Below, one piece after another: positions 7,559-14,836 of a DNA stretch of 34,041 nucleotides. The notes beneath the pieces are model-generated. The model worked only from the letters and a program-made list of their open reading frames with translations, did not search any database and had not been told where the DNA came from. Source of the stretch: Sterolibacterium sp964437515. GTDB lineage: Bacteria; Pseudomonadota; Gammaproteobacteria; Burkholderiales; Rhodocyclaceae. The DNA lies in NCBI GenBank assembly GCA_964437515.1, contig CAYTHB010000028.1, forward strand, positions 1 through 34,041, read 5' to 3'. Both the position numbers and the translations under genes were made by a program. How positions within the stretch are numbered: position 1 is the first letter of the stretch; every line of letters starts with the position of its first letter.

Positions 7559-7728
7559 ACGAGGCGCATTTGGACGAAAAGACTTTGAAAGAAGTGAGGG
7601 CGTCGATTAACAAGCCATGGGTACTGGGAAGCGAACATTTCAAGGAGAAAATCGCAAGCCAACTTAACCGCCGCGCCAGCCTACTAACCAAAGGCGGAGA
7701 CAGGAAATCGGGAAAACAGGGGAGATGA
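7558..7728 (+). pseudogene. C-terminal fragment of a REP-associated tyrosine transposase
   Basis: The last 56 or so residues of an open frame ending at 7728 read YEAHLDEKTLKEVRASI, NKPWVLGSEHFKEKI and a GGDRKS tail. These are the usual C-terminal elements of RAYT/Y1 transposases (typically a R-x-A-T-N-K-x-W-x-L-G-S/D-x-R-F series, then GGDR-S). The catalytic N-terminal domain is missing; bases before 7550 in this frame do not resemble it. A GAGTCTGAC repeat abuts the left edge and another follows 7 bases after the stop. This is a transposase remnant rather than a functional gene. Confidence 0.72.
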
Positions 7729-7734
7729 CGATGG

Positions 7735-7772
7735 ATCAGTCGAGTCTGACTCTGTTGATCTGATCCCTATTA
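7735..7772 (+). repeat. GAGTCTGAC-family intergenic repeat, copy c
   Basis: ATCAGTCGAGTCTGACTCTG followed by TTGATCTGATCCCTATT lies immediately after the stop of the transposase C-terminal fragment. With copy b it brackets that fragment as direct repeats. Confidence 0.6.
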
Positions 7773-8071
7773 CGCATTAACGAAAAATAATGCGGGGGAT
7801 GCGCTAATGCAAGACCTGACCCTAACAGTTTCTAGCAGCCCGTTCCTTGCATCGCAAGCGACCTCATCGAAGTTGCCCACGAAAACCCAAGTTCGCCAAG
7901 CCTCGCCGCCATCGGGCTTATAAGTGAACTGGGCATGAGGGGTTATTTTCGGGGCATTGGGGATGGGTGGGGTAAGCGTATCTGTTATCGGGTAACGATT
8001 ATTTCATCCTCTGTGGGTGGAAGTGTGGAGAGGGCTACCATGATCGTTAGCTTGCTGCGACGCGCGATACG

Positions 8072-8234
8072 CTATTCAATCACCTGCTCCGTCTCGGCCA
8101 GCTTTGCCTTGACCTCGGAACGTTTCTCAATATCGACGTAGCCGACATCTACTCCGACACGGATTTCTTCATTCGGCGGCGTTCCGAGCATACTGGTGCC
8201 TGGCAATCTGAAGAGTGGCGTCAGCTGTTCTTCG
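8072..8234 (-). CDS. Short unidentified coding-like frame downstream of the PilZ gene
   Basis: The minus strand is open here and ends at a TAG (8072-8074). From about 8234 it reads VIPYEEQLTPLF, LPGTSMLGTPPNEEI, RVGVDVGYVDIEKRSEV and KAKLAETEQVIE. The composition (balanced acidic and basic residues, helix-like tail) looks more protein-like than chance, but I do not recognise a family. An internal ATG would give only 40 or so residues and no good ribosome binding site is visible. It may be the 3' remnant of a larger gene or a small gene co-transcribed with the PilZ gene just upstream. Function unknown. Confidence 0.3.
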
Positions 8235-8255
8235 TAAGGAATGACCCGGCTCCGG

Positions 8256-9188
8256 CTACTTGCCGTTGATGCAACCCAGTTTTCCGTAGTTGATCAACAA
8301 TGCCTTCAGTTCGAGGCGGTCGAGTGGGCCATACGCGGCGAAATGTTCGCCGCCCTTGCTAAACGCTTCCAGCTTGATCACCGCCGCTTGCGGCGAGCGA
8401 CGAATGACGATGCCCTTGATCGCATAGATGTACTCGGTGCCGCTGAGATCGAAGGCCAGCACGACTTCTTCGCCCTTACCCATCTGCGTCATTGTCTCGC
8501 CGTCATGGAGGCGGATGCGCAAGGCATCGTCGGATACATCGACGATGGTGCAGGCCCATTGCAGTTGCGCGTCGGCCACCGTCATGGTCATCGGCACGCG
8601 GATGTCGGTGCGCGATTTGCCACGCTGGTCAGTGACGATGATGCTTTTCAGCTCGGGCTCAACCAGCACCATCTCAACGTTCGCATAGGGTCCCTCGTGC
8701 AGAACCACACGTTTGACCACTTCGGTATCCATCGACACCACGCCACGTCGGCCGCCGCTGGAAATCAGTGAAATGCAATTGCCCTTGTTGAACTGGCGAC
8801 CGCGACCGATCAGTGCGCGGCGCTGGTAATCGAGCTTCTGTTCCTGATCCGAGGTGTTGGGCAGCAACACTTGAAAATTTCTGACCCGCTCCAGAGGAAC
8901 GGGCTGTGCGTTCGCACCAACAAAAAAGGCGATCGGTACACCCGCCGCATCGTGCTCGATCGATTCCAAGGAATAGATGTACTCGCCGTCGATGCAGTAG
9001 GCGACGAGCAGGGTCTCAAAAACGATCTCTTTCTTGAACTCCGGGATGTAGCAAAGCTTCTTGCCCAGCGGGAAATAATCGACGAGTTGCCGGATCCGCT
9101 CAATGTAGGCCGCACGCAAGGGCGCATCCGGCGCATGATCGCTGCCTTCCGTGCCCCCGTTGACACTACTGAGAAACGATTTAAACAC
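8256..9188 (-). CDS. PilZ-domain protein (probable c-di-GMP-responsive protein)
   Basis: About 310 residues. An N-terminal domain (roughly 25-110) of a beta-rich type resembles the YcgR-N-like region that precedes PilZ in flagellar-brake proteins. A C-terminal PilZ domain (about 190-290) has RTDIR at 193-197, fitting the RxxxR c-di-GMP motif, followed by DVSDDA at 217-222. The latter fits (D/N)xSxxG except that the last Gly is Ala. There is no signal peptide or membrane segment. I chose the GTG at 9188 because AAGGGAG stands 7 bases upstream and the residues before it look non-coding. An ATG at 9233 and a TTG at 9239 are alternatives. It follows clpX on the same strand, where many betaproteobacteria have lon, after about 120 bases. 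The target of regulation is unknown. Confidence 0.75.
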   Translation of the reverse strand: MFKSFLSSVNGGTEGSDHAPDAPLRAAYIERIRQLVDYFPLGKKLCYIPEFKKEIVFETLLVAYCIDGEYIYSLESIEHDAAGVPIAFFVGANAQPVPLERVRNFQVLLPNTSDQEQKLDYQRRALIGRGRQFNKGNCISLISSGGRRGVVSMDTEVVKRVVLHEGPYANVEMVLVEPELKSIIVTDQRGKSRTDIRVPMTMTVADAQLQWACTIVDVSDDALRIRLHDGETMTQMGKGEEVVLAFDLSGTEYIYAIKGIVIRRSPQAAVIKLEAFSKGGEHFAAYGPLDRLELKALLINYGKLGCINGK

Positions 9189-9306
9189 GCGCGAACTCCC
9201 TTGACCCGAACGCCACCGCCTCACAGATGGCATATTCAATTACTATCTTGTGGGCTCAGTATAGCGGAGAATGGAATGTGTGGTTACTACTGGGCGGCAT
9301 CAACAC

Positions 9307-10584
9307 TTAACCCGCTTTTTTATCAGCCGGCGCGTCCGCATAGATCAGCAATGCCGGAGTACCGTGCTCGATCATGCCTTCGTCGATGACGACCTTGGCC
9401 ACATTTTCCATGCTGGGCAAGTCATACATGGTATCGAGCAGGATATTTTCCAGAATCGAACGCAAGCCTCGTGCCCCGGCACGGCGTTTGATGGCTTTGC
9501 GTGCAATGGCTTGCAGTGCGCCGGAACGGATTTCAAGCTCAACCCCTTCCATCTGGAAAAGCTTTTGATACTGTTTGACAAGTGCGTTTTTCGGTTCGAC
9601 AAGAATCTGGATCAGTGCTGCCTCATCGAGTTCCTTGAGTGTGGCGACCACGGGCAAACGGCCGACGAACTCGGGGATCAGGCCGAATTTAACGAGATCT
9701 TCGGGTTCAATTTGCTGAAAGGTTTCTGAAATACTCTTGCCATCGCGGCTTTTCACTTCAGCACCAAAGCCGATGCCGCTTTTCTCCGAGCGATTTTGTA
9801 TTACCTTTTCCAGCCCATCAAATGCGCCGCCGCAAATGAACAGGATGTTGGTAGTGTCAACCTGGACAAAATCCTGATTGGGATGCTTGCGCCCACCCTG
9901 AGGGGGAACCGAAGCCGTCGTGCCTTCGATCAGCTTGAGCAGCGCTTGCTGTACACCTTCGCCGGATACATCGCGGGTGATCGAGGGGTTATCCGATTTG
10001 CGCGAGATTTTGTCGATTTCGTCGATATAAACGATGCCGCGCTGTGCTTTCTCGACTTCATAATCACATTTTTGCAGCAATTTCTGGATGATGTTTTCGA
10101 CATCCTCACCGACATAACCCGCTTCCGTCAGGGTCGTTGCATCGGCCATGATGAAAGGCACATTCAACAAGCGAGCGAGCGTTTGAGCCAAGAGAGTCTT
10201 GCCCGATCCCGTCGGCCCGATCAGAAGGATGTTGCTCTTGGAAAGCTCGACGCCATCGACCGCATCGGTACGTCCCAAATGCTGGAGACGCTTGTAATGG
10301 TTATACACGGCCACCGCCAGCACGCGCTTGGCGGCCTCTTGTCCGATGACATACTGATCGAGCGTATTGCAGATTTCACGGGGTGCTGGCAAATCGGACA
10401 CTGATTTTCCGGCCGCTTCCAGTTGAGCCGCCACTTCATCACGCACGATGTCATTGCACAGATCAATACATTCATCACAAATGAATACCGAAGGTCCGGC
10501 GATGAGTTTTTTGACCTCATGCTGACTCTTGCCGCAGAAAGAGCAATAAAGCATTTTTTCACTGCCTGATTTTTTTCCGGCCAT
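9307..10584 (-). CDS. clpX: ClpXP protease ATP-binding subunit ClpX
   Basis: AAA+ unfoldase that recognises tagged substrates and feeds them to ClpP in the cytoplasm. The 425-residue protein has the N-terminal Cys4 zinc finger (C14, C17, C36, C39), Walker A GPTGSGKT at 123-130, the pore-loop motif GYVGEDVE, Walker B IVYIDEID and the sensor/RKH region. The length matches E. coli ClpX (424). The ATG at 10584 is preferred over an upstream in-frame codon at 10599: it has GGAG 7 bases upstream and gives the standard N-terminus before YCSFCGKS. It lies 73 bases after clpP in the tig-clpP-clpX cluster and is probably co-transcribed. Confidence 0.97.
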   Translation of the reverse strand: MAGKKSGSEKMLYCSFCGKSQHEVKKLIAGPSVFICDECIDLCNDIVRDEVAAQLEAAGKSVSDLPAPREICNTLDQYVIGQEAAKRVLAVAVYNHYKRLQHLGRTDAVDGVELSKSNILLIGPTGSGKTLLAQTLARLLNVPFIMADATTLTEAGYVGEDVENIIQKLLQKCDYEVEKAQRGIVYIDEIDKISRKSDNPSITRDVSGEGVQQALLKLIEGTTASVPPQGGRKHPNQDFVQVDTTNILFICGGAFDGLEKVIQNRSEKSGIGFGAEVKSRDGKSISETFQQIEPEDLVKFGLIPEFVGRLPVVATLKELDEAALIQILVEPKNALVKQYQKLFQMEGVELEIRSGALQAIARKAIKRRAGARGLRSILENILLDTMYDLPSMENVAKVVIDEGMIEHGTPALLIYADAPADKKAG

Positions 10585-10657
10585 CACTATTCTCCACAAC
10601 CCTTAGCAGGGCTAAAGTACCCGCAACGAATCCACGACACTCGATGTTCTGGATCGT

Positions 10658-11338
10658 TTATTTCTTTTCCTTGGCTGCGGGCTCGCCTGTGCGCTGCTCC
10701 AGCACCTGATCGACAATGCCGTATTCAACGGCTTCTGCGGCAGACAGGAAATTGTCACGATCCGTATCACGTTCGATACGTTCAATTTTCTGGCCGGTAT
10801 GCTGTGCCATCATTTGATTCAACCGTTGCTTCAGATAAAGGATTTCCTTGGCATGAATTTCGATATCCGAAGCCTGCCCCTGAAAACCACCCATGGGCTG
10901 ATGAATCATGACCCGCGAATTGGGCAGGCAGTAACGCTTACCCTTGGTACCGGCTGTCAGCAGAAAAGCACCCATGCTGGCAGCTTGCCCGATACACAGC
11001 GTTGATACATCCGGCTTGATGAATTGCATGGTGTCATAGATTGCCAGCCCTGCCGTCACTGAGCCTCCGGGGGAATTGATGTACAGATGGATATCCTTGT
11101 CCGGGTTTTCGGATTCAAGGAACAGCAACTGGGCGACAATCAGATTAGCCGACGCATCATTCACCGGCCCGACCAAAAAAATGACCCGTTCACGCAGCAA
11201 ACGTGAATAAATGTCATAAGCACGTTCTCCACGACCACTGGTTTCGATGACCATGGGCACCAAACCCAGCATACTGGGATCTTCGCGGTGGCCGGTCAGG
11301 GACTGACCGTGACCAGTAAATATCGACGGCGTCATCAT
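10658..11338 (-). CDS. clpP: ATP-dependent Clp protease proteolytic subunit
   Basis: Serine peptidase that forms the tetradecameric proteolytic chamber used by ClpX (and ClpA). The 226-residue protein carries the catalytic triad S121 (GQAASMGAF), H146 (MIHQPMGG) and D195 (DTDRDNF), spaced as in E. coli ClpP. The first 20 or so residues are a poorly conserved leader that is probably processed or absent; the conserved part begins LGLVPMVIE. The ATG at 11338 follows the tig stop codon directly with no gap (TAAATG), and AAGGG lies 5 bases before it inside tig. This implies tight translational coupling. A second ATG adjoins the first. Confidence 0.96.
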   Translation of the reverse strand: MMTPSIFTGHGQSLTGHREDPSMLGLVPMVIETSGRGERAYDIYSRLLRERVIFLVGPVNDASANLIVAQLLFLESENPDKDIHLYINSPGGSVTAGLAIYDTMQFIKPDVSTLCIGQAASMGAFLLTAGTKGKRYCLPNSRVMIHQPMGGFQGQASDIEIHAKEILYLKQRLNQMMAQHTGQKIERIERDTDRDNFLSAAEAVEYGIVDQVLEQRTGEPAAKEKK

Positions 11339-12691
11339 TTATGCCCTTGATTCCATCAAATCATCAAAACTGATCGATTTCTCGGAGACCTTGGCATGGG
11401 CCAACACCCATTCCACCACATTATTTTCCAGCACCAGCGACTCGGCTTCGGCCATGCGTTGTGGCTGGGAATAATACCAGCGGATCACTTCAGAGGGATC
11501 TTCGTAAGTTTCAGCGAACTCTTCGATGATCGCACGCACCTGCTCCGGCTTGGCAAAGAGCTGCTTTTCCTTGACCAATTCGGCAACGATCAGCCCCAGC
11601 TTGACCCGCTTCATCGCCTGCTCTGTAAACCACGCCGGTTGAATCGGAATGTTCTGAGCCGACATGCCTCGCGACTCCATATCTTGAATTGCAGCACGCG
11701 CCATCTGTGAGGACTCTGCATTGACAAGCGCTTTGGGAACATCGATCGGATGCGCATTAACGAGAGCATCCATTGCTTGCGATTTGGTACGAGACTTCAG
11801 ACGGCGCTTGACTTCACGTTCCAGGTTTTCCTTGATTTCAGCACGCATCTTGACCAGATCACCGTCTTCGACGCCCAGCATTTTTGCAAACTCAGCATCC
11901 AGGGGAGGCAGTTCCGGTGCATCCACACGTTTGACCGTCAATTCAAACTGCACGGTCTGACCTGCCAAATCCTTGGCTTGATAGTCCTCCGGAAAAGCCA
12001 GATCGAAGGTCTTGGTTTCACCTGCCGACATGCCCAGCACGGCCTGTTCAAAATCAGGCAGCATCTGGCCGCCGCCGACCAGCATCACGAAATCTTGAGC
12101 TTCGCCACCCTGAAATTTTTCCCCATCCTTGCGACCCGTGAAATCGATAAGCAGACGATCTCCATCGGCTGCAGCGCGCTGCACTTCAGCAAAGGTCGTC
12201 CGTTGTTTGCGCAGAACTTCTAGCGTCTTGTCGACTTCGGCATCCGACACGGACAATGCTGGTTTTTCTATCTCGCAGGCTGAAACATCATTGAGTTTGA
12301 TCTCGGGATAAACCTCAAAAATGGCTGAAAAACCCATCGAACCTTCGTTTGCCTTGGGGTTCGGTTCAAAATCCGGATAGCCCGCCACGCGCAATTTTTG
12401 TTCACGCACCATGTCGCCAAAGGTTTTTTCAACGGCATTACCAATGGCTTCAGAGCGTGCCTGATAGCCATATTGCTGCGTCACCAGTTTCATTGGCACC
12501 TTGCCTGGACGGAAACCAGGCATCTTGGCCGTGCGTGAAAAATGCTTGAGACGCTTATCAACCTCTTTTTCGATGACATCCAAGGGGACGGTGACATCCA
12601 GACGACGCTCCAGCGGATTAACGGCTACGGCAGCCTGAACCGCTGTATCGGACGACGTGGAAGTTTGGGTGTTTTCTTGAGAGGTCTGCAT
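11339..12691 (-). CDS. tig: Trigger factor (ribosome-associated chaperone, PPIase)
   Basis: Binds near the ribosome exit tunnel and shields nascent chains; also a peptidyl-prolyl isomerase. The 450-residue protein shows all three domains. The N-terminal ribosome-binding domain has the GFRPGKVP signature near residues 59-66. A central FKBP-like domain is at about 165-260 (GDRLLIDFTGRKDGE through the VELTVKRV-type end). A helical C-terminal substrate-binding domain follows. The first 25 residues are a Thr/Ser/Gln/Ala-rich extension relative to E. coli Tig. The ATG has AGGAT upstream. It is first of the tig-clpP-clpX cluster, with tRNA-Leu just upstream on the same strand. Confidence 0.96.
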   Translation of the reverse strand: MQTSQENTQTSTSSDTAVQAAVAVNPLERRLDVTVPLDVIEKEVDKRLKHFSRTAKMPGFRPGKVPMKLVTQQYGYQARSEAIGNAVEKTFGDMVREQKLRVAGYPDFEPNPKANEGSMGFSAIFEVYPEIKLNDVSACEIEKPALSVSDAEVDKTLEVLRKQRTTFAEVQRAAADGDRLLIDFTGRKDGEKFQGGEAQDFVMLVGGGQMLPDFEQAVLGMSAGETKTFDLAFPEDYQAKDLAGQTVQFELTVKRVDAPELPPLDAEFAKMLGVEDGDLVKMRAEIKENLEREVKRRLKSRTKSQAMDALVNAHPIDVPKALVNAESSQMARAAIQDMESRGMSAQNIPIQPAWFTEQAMKRVKLGLIVAELVKEKQLFAKPEQVRAIIEEFAETYEDPSEVIRWYYSQPQRMAEAESLVLENNVVEWVLAHAKVSEKSISFDDLMESRA

Positions 12692-12745
12692 ATTTCTGAT
12701 CCTGATTCGAATGACTGGATGATAAGAAGGAGAAGGCTAAGACGG

Positions 12746-12777
12746 GTTAAACAAGAAACAAGTTAAACAGTTAAACA
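12746..12777 (-). repeat. Three GTTAAACA octamers between tRNA-Leu and tig
   Basis: On the plus strand GTTAAACA occurs at 12746, 12762 and 12770, the last two in direct tandem. They lie in the spacer between the 3' end of the tRNA and the tig start. No function is evident; they may be simple slippage products. Confidence 0.4.
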
Positions 12778-12808
12778 ATTAAGGAAGATCGGATATGACT
12801 CATCTCGT

Positions 12809-12893
12809 TGGTGCCCAGGAAGGGACTCGAACCCCCACGCCGCGAGGCGGCAGAACCTAAATCTGCTGCGTCTACCAATTTCGCCACCTGGGC
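12809..12893 (-). tRNA. tRNA-Leu (anticodon UAG)
   Basis: The 85-base minus-strand sequence begins GCCCAGG, pairs with CCTGGGC at the 3' end and encodes ACCA. The anticodon stem GCAGA/TCTGC encloses TTTAGGT, giving anticodon TAG, which reads CUA and other CUN codons. The long variable arm (CGCCTCGCGGCG, itself a hairpin) is the class II feature expected for leucine tRNA. The T-loop is TTCGAGT. It lies upstream of tig on the same strand, an arrangement seen in other proteobacteria. Confidence 0.97.
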
Positions 12894-12967
12894 TAACGTT
12901 GGAGGGTGTCCGTATGTGTATTTCTGTGCAATTCATACCGCACAAGGTACCCGCCTAACCGAAAGCC

Positions 12968-12997
12968 CCGTTATTCTAACGGAATCGCCTCTATACT
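12968..12997 (+). promoter_or_regulatory. Possible hpnC promoter with overlapping hairpin
   Basis: A good -10 (TATACT, 12992-12997) stands about 70 bases before the hpnC start. A perfect 6-bp inverted repeat CCGTTA-TTC-TAACGG (12968-12982) covers where the -35 would be. There is no clear -35, so the promoter call is weak; the palindrome could be a regulator site. Confidence 0.3.
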
Positions 12998-13064
12998 GTC
13001 AGCCCCATCTGCAATCTATCCACCACATTCACCACAACCACAGCATCATCCTGCTCATCCGTTC

Positions 13065-13937
13065 ATGTCGGCCGCTCACGACCCTTACGCATCCCATTAC
13101 GAAAACTTCCCGGTAGCCTCCTGCTTGCTGCCTTCGAGCTTGCGTGCGCCAGTGATGGCACTCTATCGCTTTGCACGGAGTGCCGACGATATAGCGGACG
13201 AAGGCGTGTTACCGGCTGACGAACGACTACGCCGTCTGAATGACTATGCTCAGGCTTTGGATCAGATTTCGTCAAAACAGGGGGTTGATATGGCTTCCGA
13301 TGGGGTGTCTGATAGGACACTCGATGCCATTTTTCAACCCTTGAGCCTCGCCATCAAGGCGCATGATCTGCCGCTTGCCCTGCTCCACGATCTACTCGAT
13401 GCCTTTCGTCAGGATGTCGTGCAGACGCGCTATGAAAGCTATGTTGAACTCCTCGACTACTGTCGACGATCAGCGAACCCTGTCGGTCGCTTGATGTTGC
13501 GACTCTTCCGTGCTGAAAACCCTCAACAACTCCATTGCTCGGATGCCATCTGTAGCAGCCTGCAGCTCATCAATCATTGGCAGGACGTCGCCATTGATAA
13601 AAACAAACAGCCTAATCGCATCTATCTGCCCCAAGAGGATCTTCGTCGCTTTGCTGTCTCGGAAGATCAGATCATGGCAGAAGTCGTGAACACGCAATGG
13701 CATGACCTGATGCGCTTTCAGGTCGATCGCGCCCGCGCTCTGATGCTCGAAGGCGCGCCGCTTTGCCGCACCCTGTCGGGGCGCATCGGACTTGAATTAC
13801 GCATGATCGTTGCTGGCGGATTGCGCATCCTCGATAAAATAGAGGCTGTTAATTACGACGTCTTTCGTCACCGCCCCACCCTGAAGGCTTATGACTTTCC
13901 CTTGATGCTTTGGCGCGCAACAAGACTGGCACTGTAA
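13065..13937 (+). CDS. hpnC: Hydroxysqualene synthase HpnC
   Basis: Member of the trans-isoprenyl diphosphate synthase head-to-head family. In the HpnCDE route it converts presqualene diphosphate to hydroxysqualene. The 290-residue protein has the first aspartate-rich motif DDIADE at 41-46 and the second as NHWQDVAID at 170-178, both needed for Mg-diphosphate binding. The ATG at 13065 gives the usual N-terminus (DPYASHYENFPVAS); an upstream in-frame start at 12906 would add 53 residues of non-coding character. It is the first gene of the hpnCDE cassette: hpnD starts 29 bases after its stop, with open frames overlapping. Distinguished from HpnD by order and by the HpnC-type N-terminus. Confidence 0.92.
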   Translation: MSAAHDPYASHYENFPVASCLLPSSLRAPVMALYRFARSADDIADEGVLPADERLRRLNDYAQALDQISSKQGVDMASDGVSDRTLDAIFQPLSLAIKAHDLPLALLHDLLDAFRQDVVQTRYESYVELLDYCRRSANPVGRLMLRLFRAENPQQLHCSDAICSSLQLINHWQDVAIDKNKQPNRIYLPQEDLRRFAVSEDQIMAEVVNTQWHDLMRFQVDRARALMLEGAPLCRTLSGRIGLELRMIVAGGLRILDKIEAVNYDVFRHRPTLKAYDFPLMLWRATRLAL

Positions 13938-13966
13938 CTCGGCACTTTTATGACCTCCGTTTCACC

Positions 13967-14836
13967 ATGACGCTCGACGAAGCCCATCAATACTGCCAAC
14001 AGCGGACAGCAGCGAGTCGCTCCAGCTTTACCGCCAGCTTTCGATTTCTTGAACAGCATCGCCGACAGGCTATCACCGCCTTTTATGCCTTTTGTCGCGA
14101 AGTCGATGACATCGTCGATGAAACCCGTGCCCCTCATCTGGCGCGACTCAAGCTCGACTGGTGGCGCGGTGAGGTGGAAACACTCTATGAAGGTCAAGCA
14201 AACCATCCCATTTCCATCGCACTGGCCGCCGCCCTATTGCATTTCAATCTGCCCCGTGAACTCTTCCTTGAAATCATTGACGGCATGGAGATGGATCTCG
14301 ATCAAACGCATTATGCAGACTTCAAGGCACTCCATCTGTACTGTTATCGCGTCGCTAGCGTTGTCGGGCTGATAACGGCAGAAATTTTCGGTTATCAGGA
14401 TAGACACACGCTCAAATACGCCCATGATCTCGGGCTGGCCTTCCAACTGACCAATATCATTCGTGACGTGGGCGAAGACGCACGACGAGGCCGCATTTAT
14501 TTGCCGCAAGACGAACTCGCACAGTTTGGAGTGTCTCCCGACGATCTACTCGCAACTCACACCAGCGATTCATTCAGGCAGCTCATGGAATTCCAGATTG
14601 CACGGGCAGAACAGACATATGTTCAGGCACTGGCACAACTCCCCGCCTGCGACCGCCAATCGCAACGACCGGGGCTCATCATGGCGGCGATTTATCGTGA
14701 ATTACTCGGGCAGATTCGTCGCAACGGCTGCCAGGTGCTCGATCGACGCACCTCTCTTTCCACGCCCCGCAAACTCTGGCTGGTCTGGCATACCTATCTG
14801 CAAGAGTCCTTGCCTTTTCTGTTCAGGCACTCATGA
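13967..14836 (+). CDS. hpnD: Presqualene diphosphate synthase HpnD
   Basis: Condenses two farnesyl diphosphates head-to-head into presqualene diphosphate, the first committed step to squalene. The 289-residue protein has DDIVDE at 47-52, the central DGMEMDLD region at 105-112, and NIIRDVGED at 163-171, all matching squalene/phytoene synthase signatures. The ATG at 13967 is chosen because the conserved family sequence begins just after it. An upstream in-frame ATG at 13910 lies inside hpnC and adds an unlikely 19-residue extension. Its stop overlaps the hpnE start by 4 bases (ATGA), so the two are translationally coupled. Confidence 0.94.
   Translation: MTLDEAHQYCQQRTAASRSSFTASFRFLEQHRRQAITAFYAFCREVDDIVDETRAPHLARLKLDWWRGEVETLYEGQANHPISIALAAALLHFNLPRELFLEIIDGMEMDLDQTHYADFKALHLYCYRVASVVGLITAEIFGYQDRHTLKYAHDLGLAFQLTNIIRDVGEDARRGRIYLPQDELAQFGVSPDDLLATHTSDSFRQLMEFQIARAEQTYVQALAQLPACDRQSQRPGLIMAAIYRELLGQIRRNGCQVLDRRTSLSTPRKLWLVWHTYLQESLPFLFRHS

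Larger units (their letters stand above)
7341..8255. other. Scar region without an intact recognisable gene
   Basis: About 900 bases hold no intact gene that I recognise. They contain two fragments of REP-associated tyrosine transposases in opposite orientations (7434-7478 minus, 7558-7728 plus), two GAGTCTGAC-family repeats (7536-7558, 7735-7772), and a small GCATTA/TAATGC hairpin near 7774-7792. Two coding-like stretches remain unidentified: one on the plus strand near 7845-7940 (reads SDLIEVAHENPSSPSLAAI) and one on the minus strand at 8072-8234. This is most simply read as a deletion and insertion scar next to the toxin-antitoxin pair. Confidence 0.65.

Noticed and set aside
12906..13064. 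Extended N-terminus for HpnC
   Set aside because: The 53 extra residues (Pro/His/Ser-rich) look non-coding and overlap the promoter area; the family sequence starts after the ATG at 13065.
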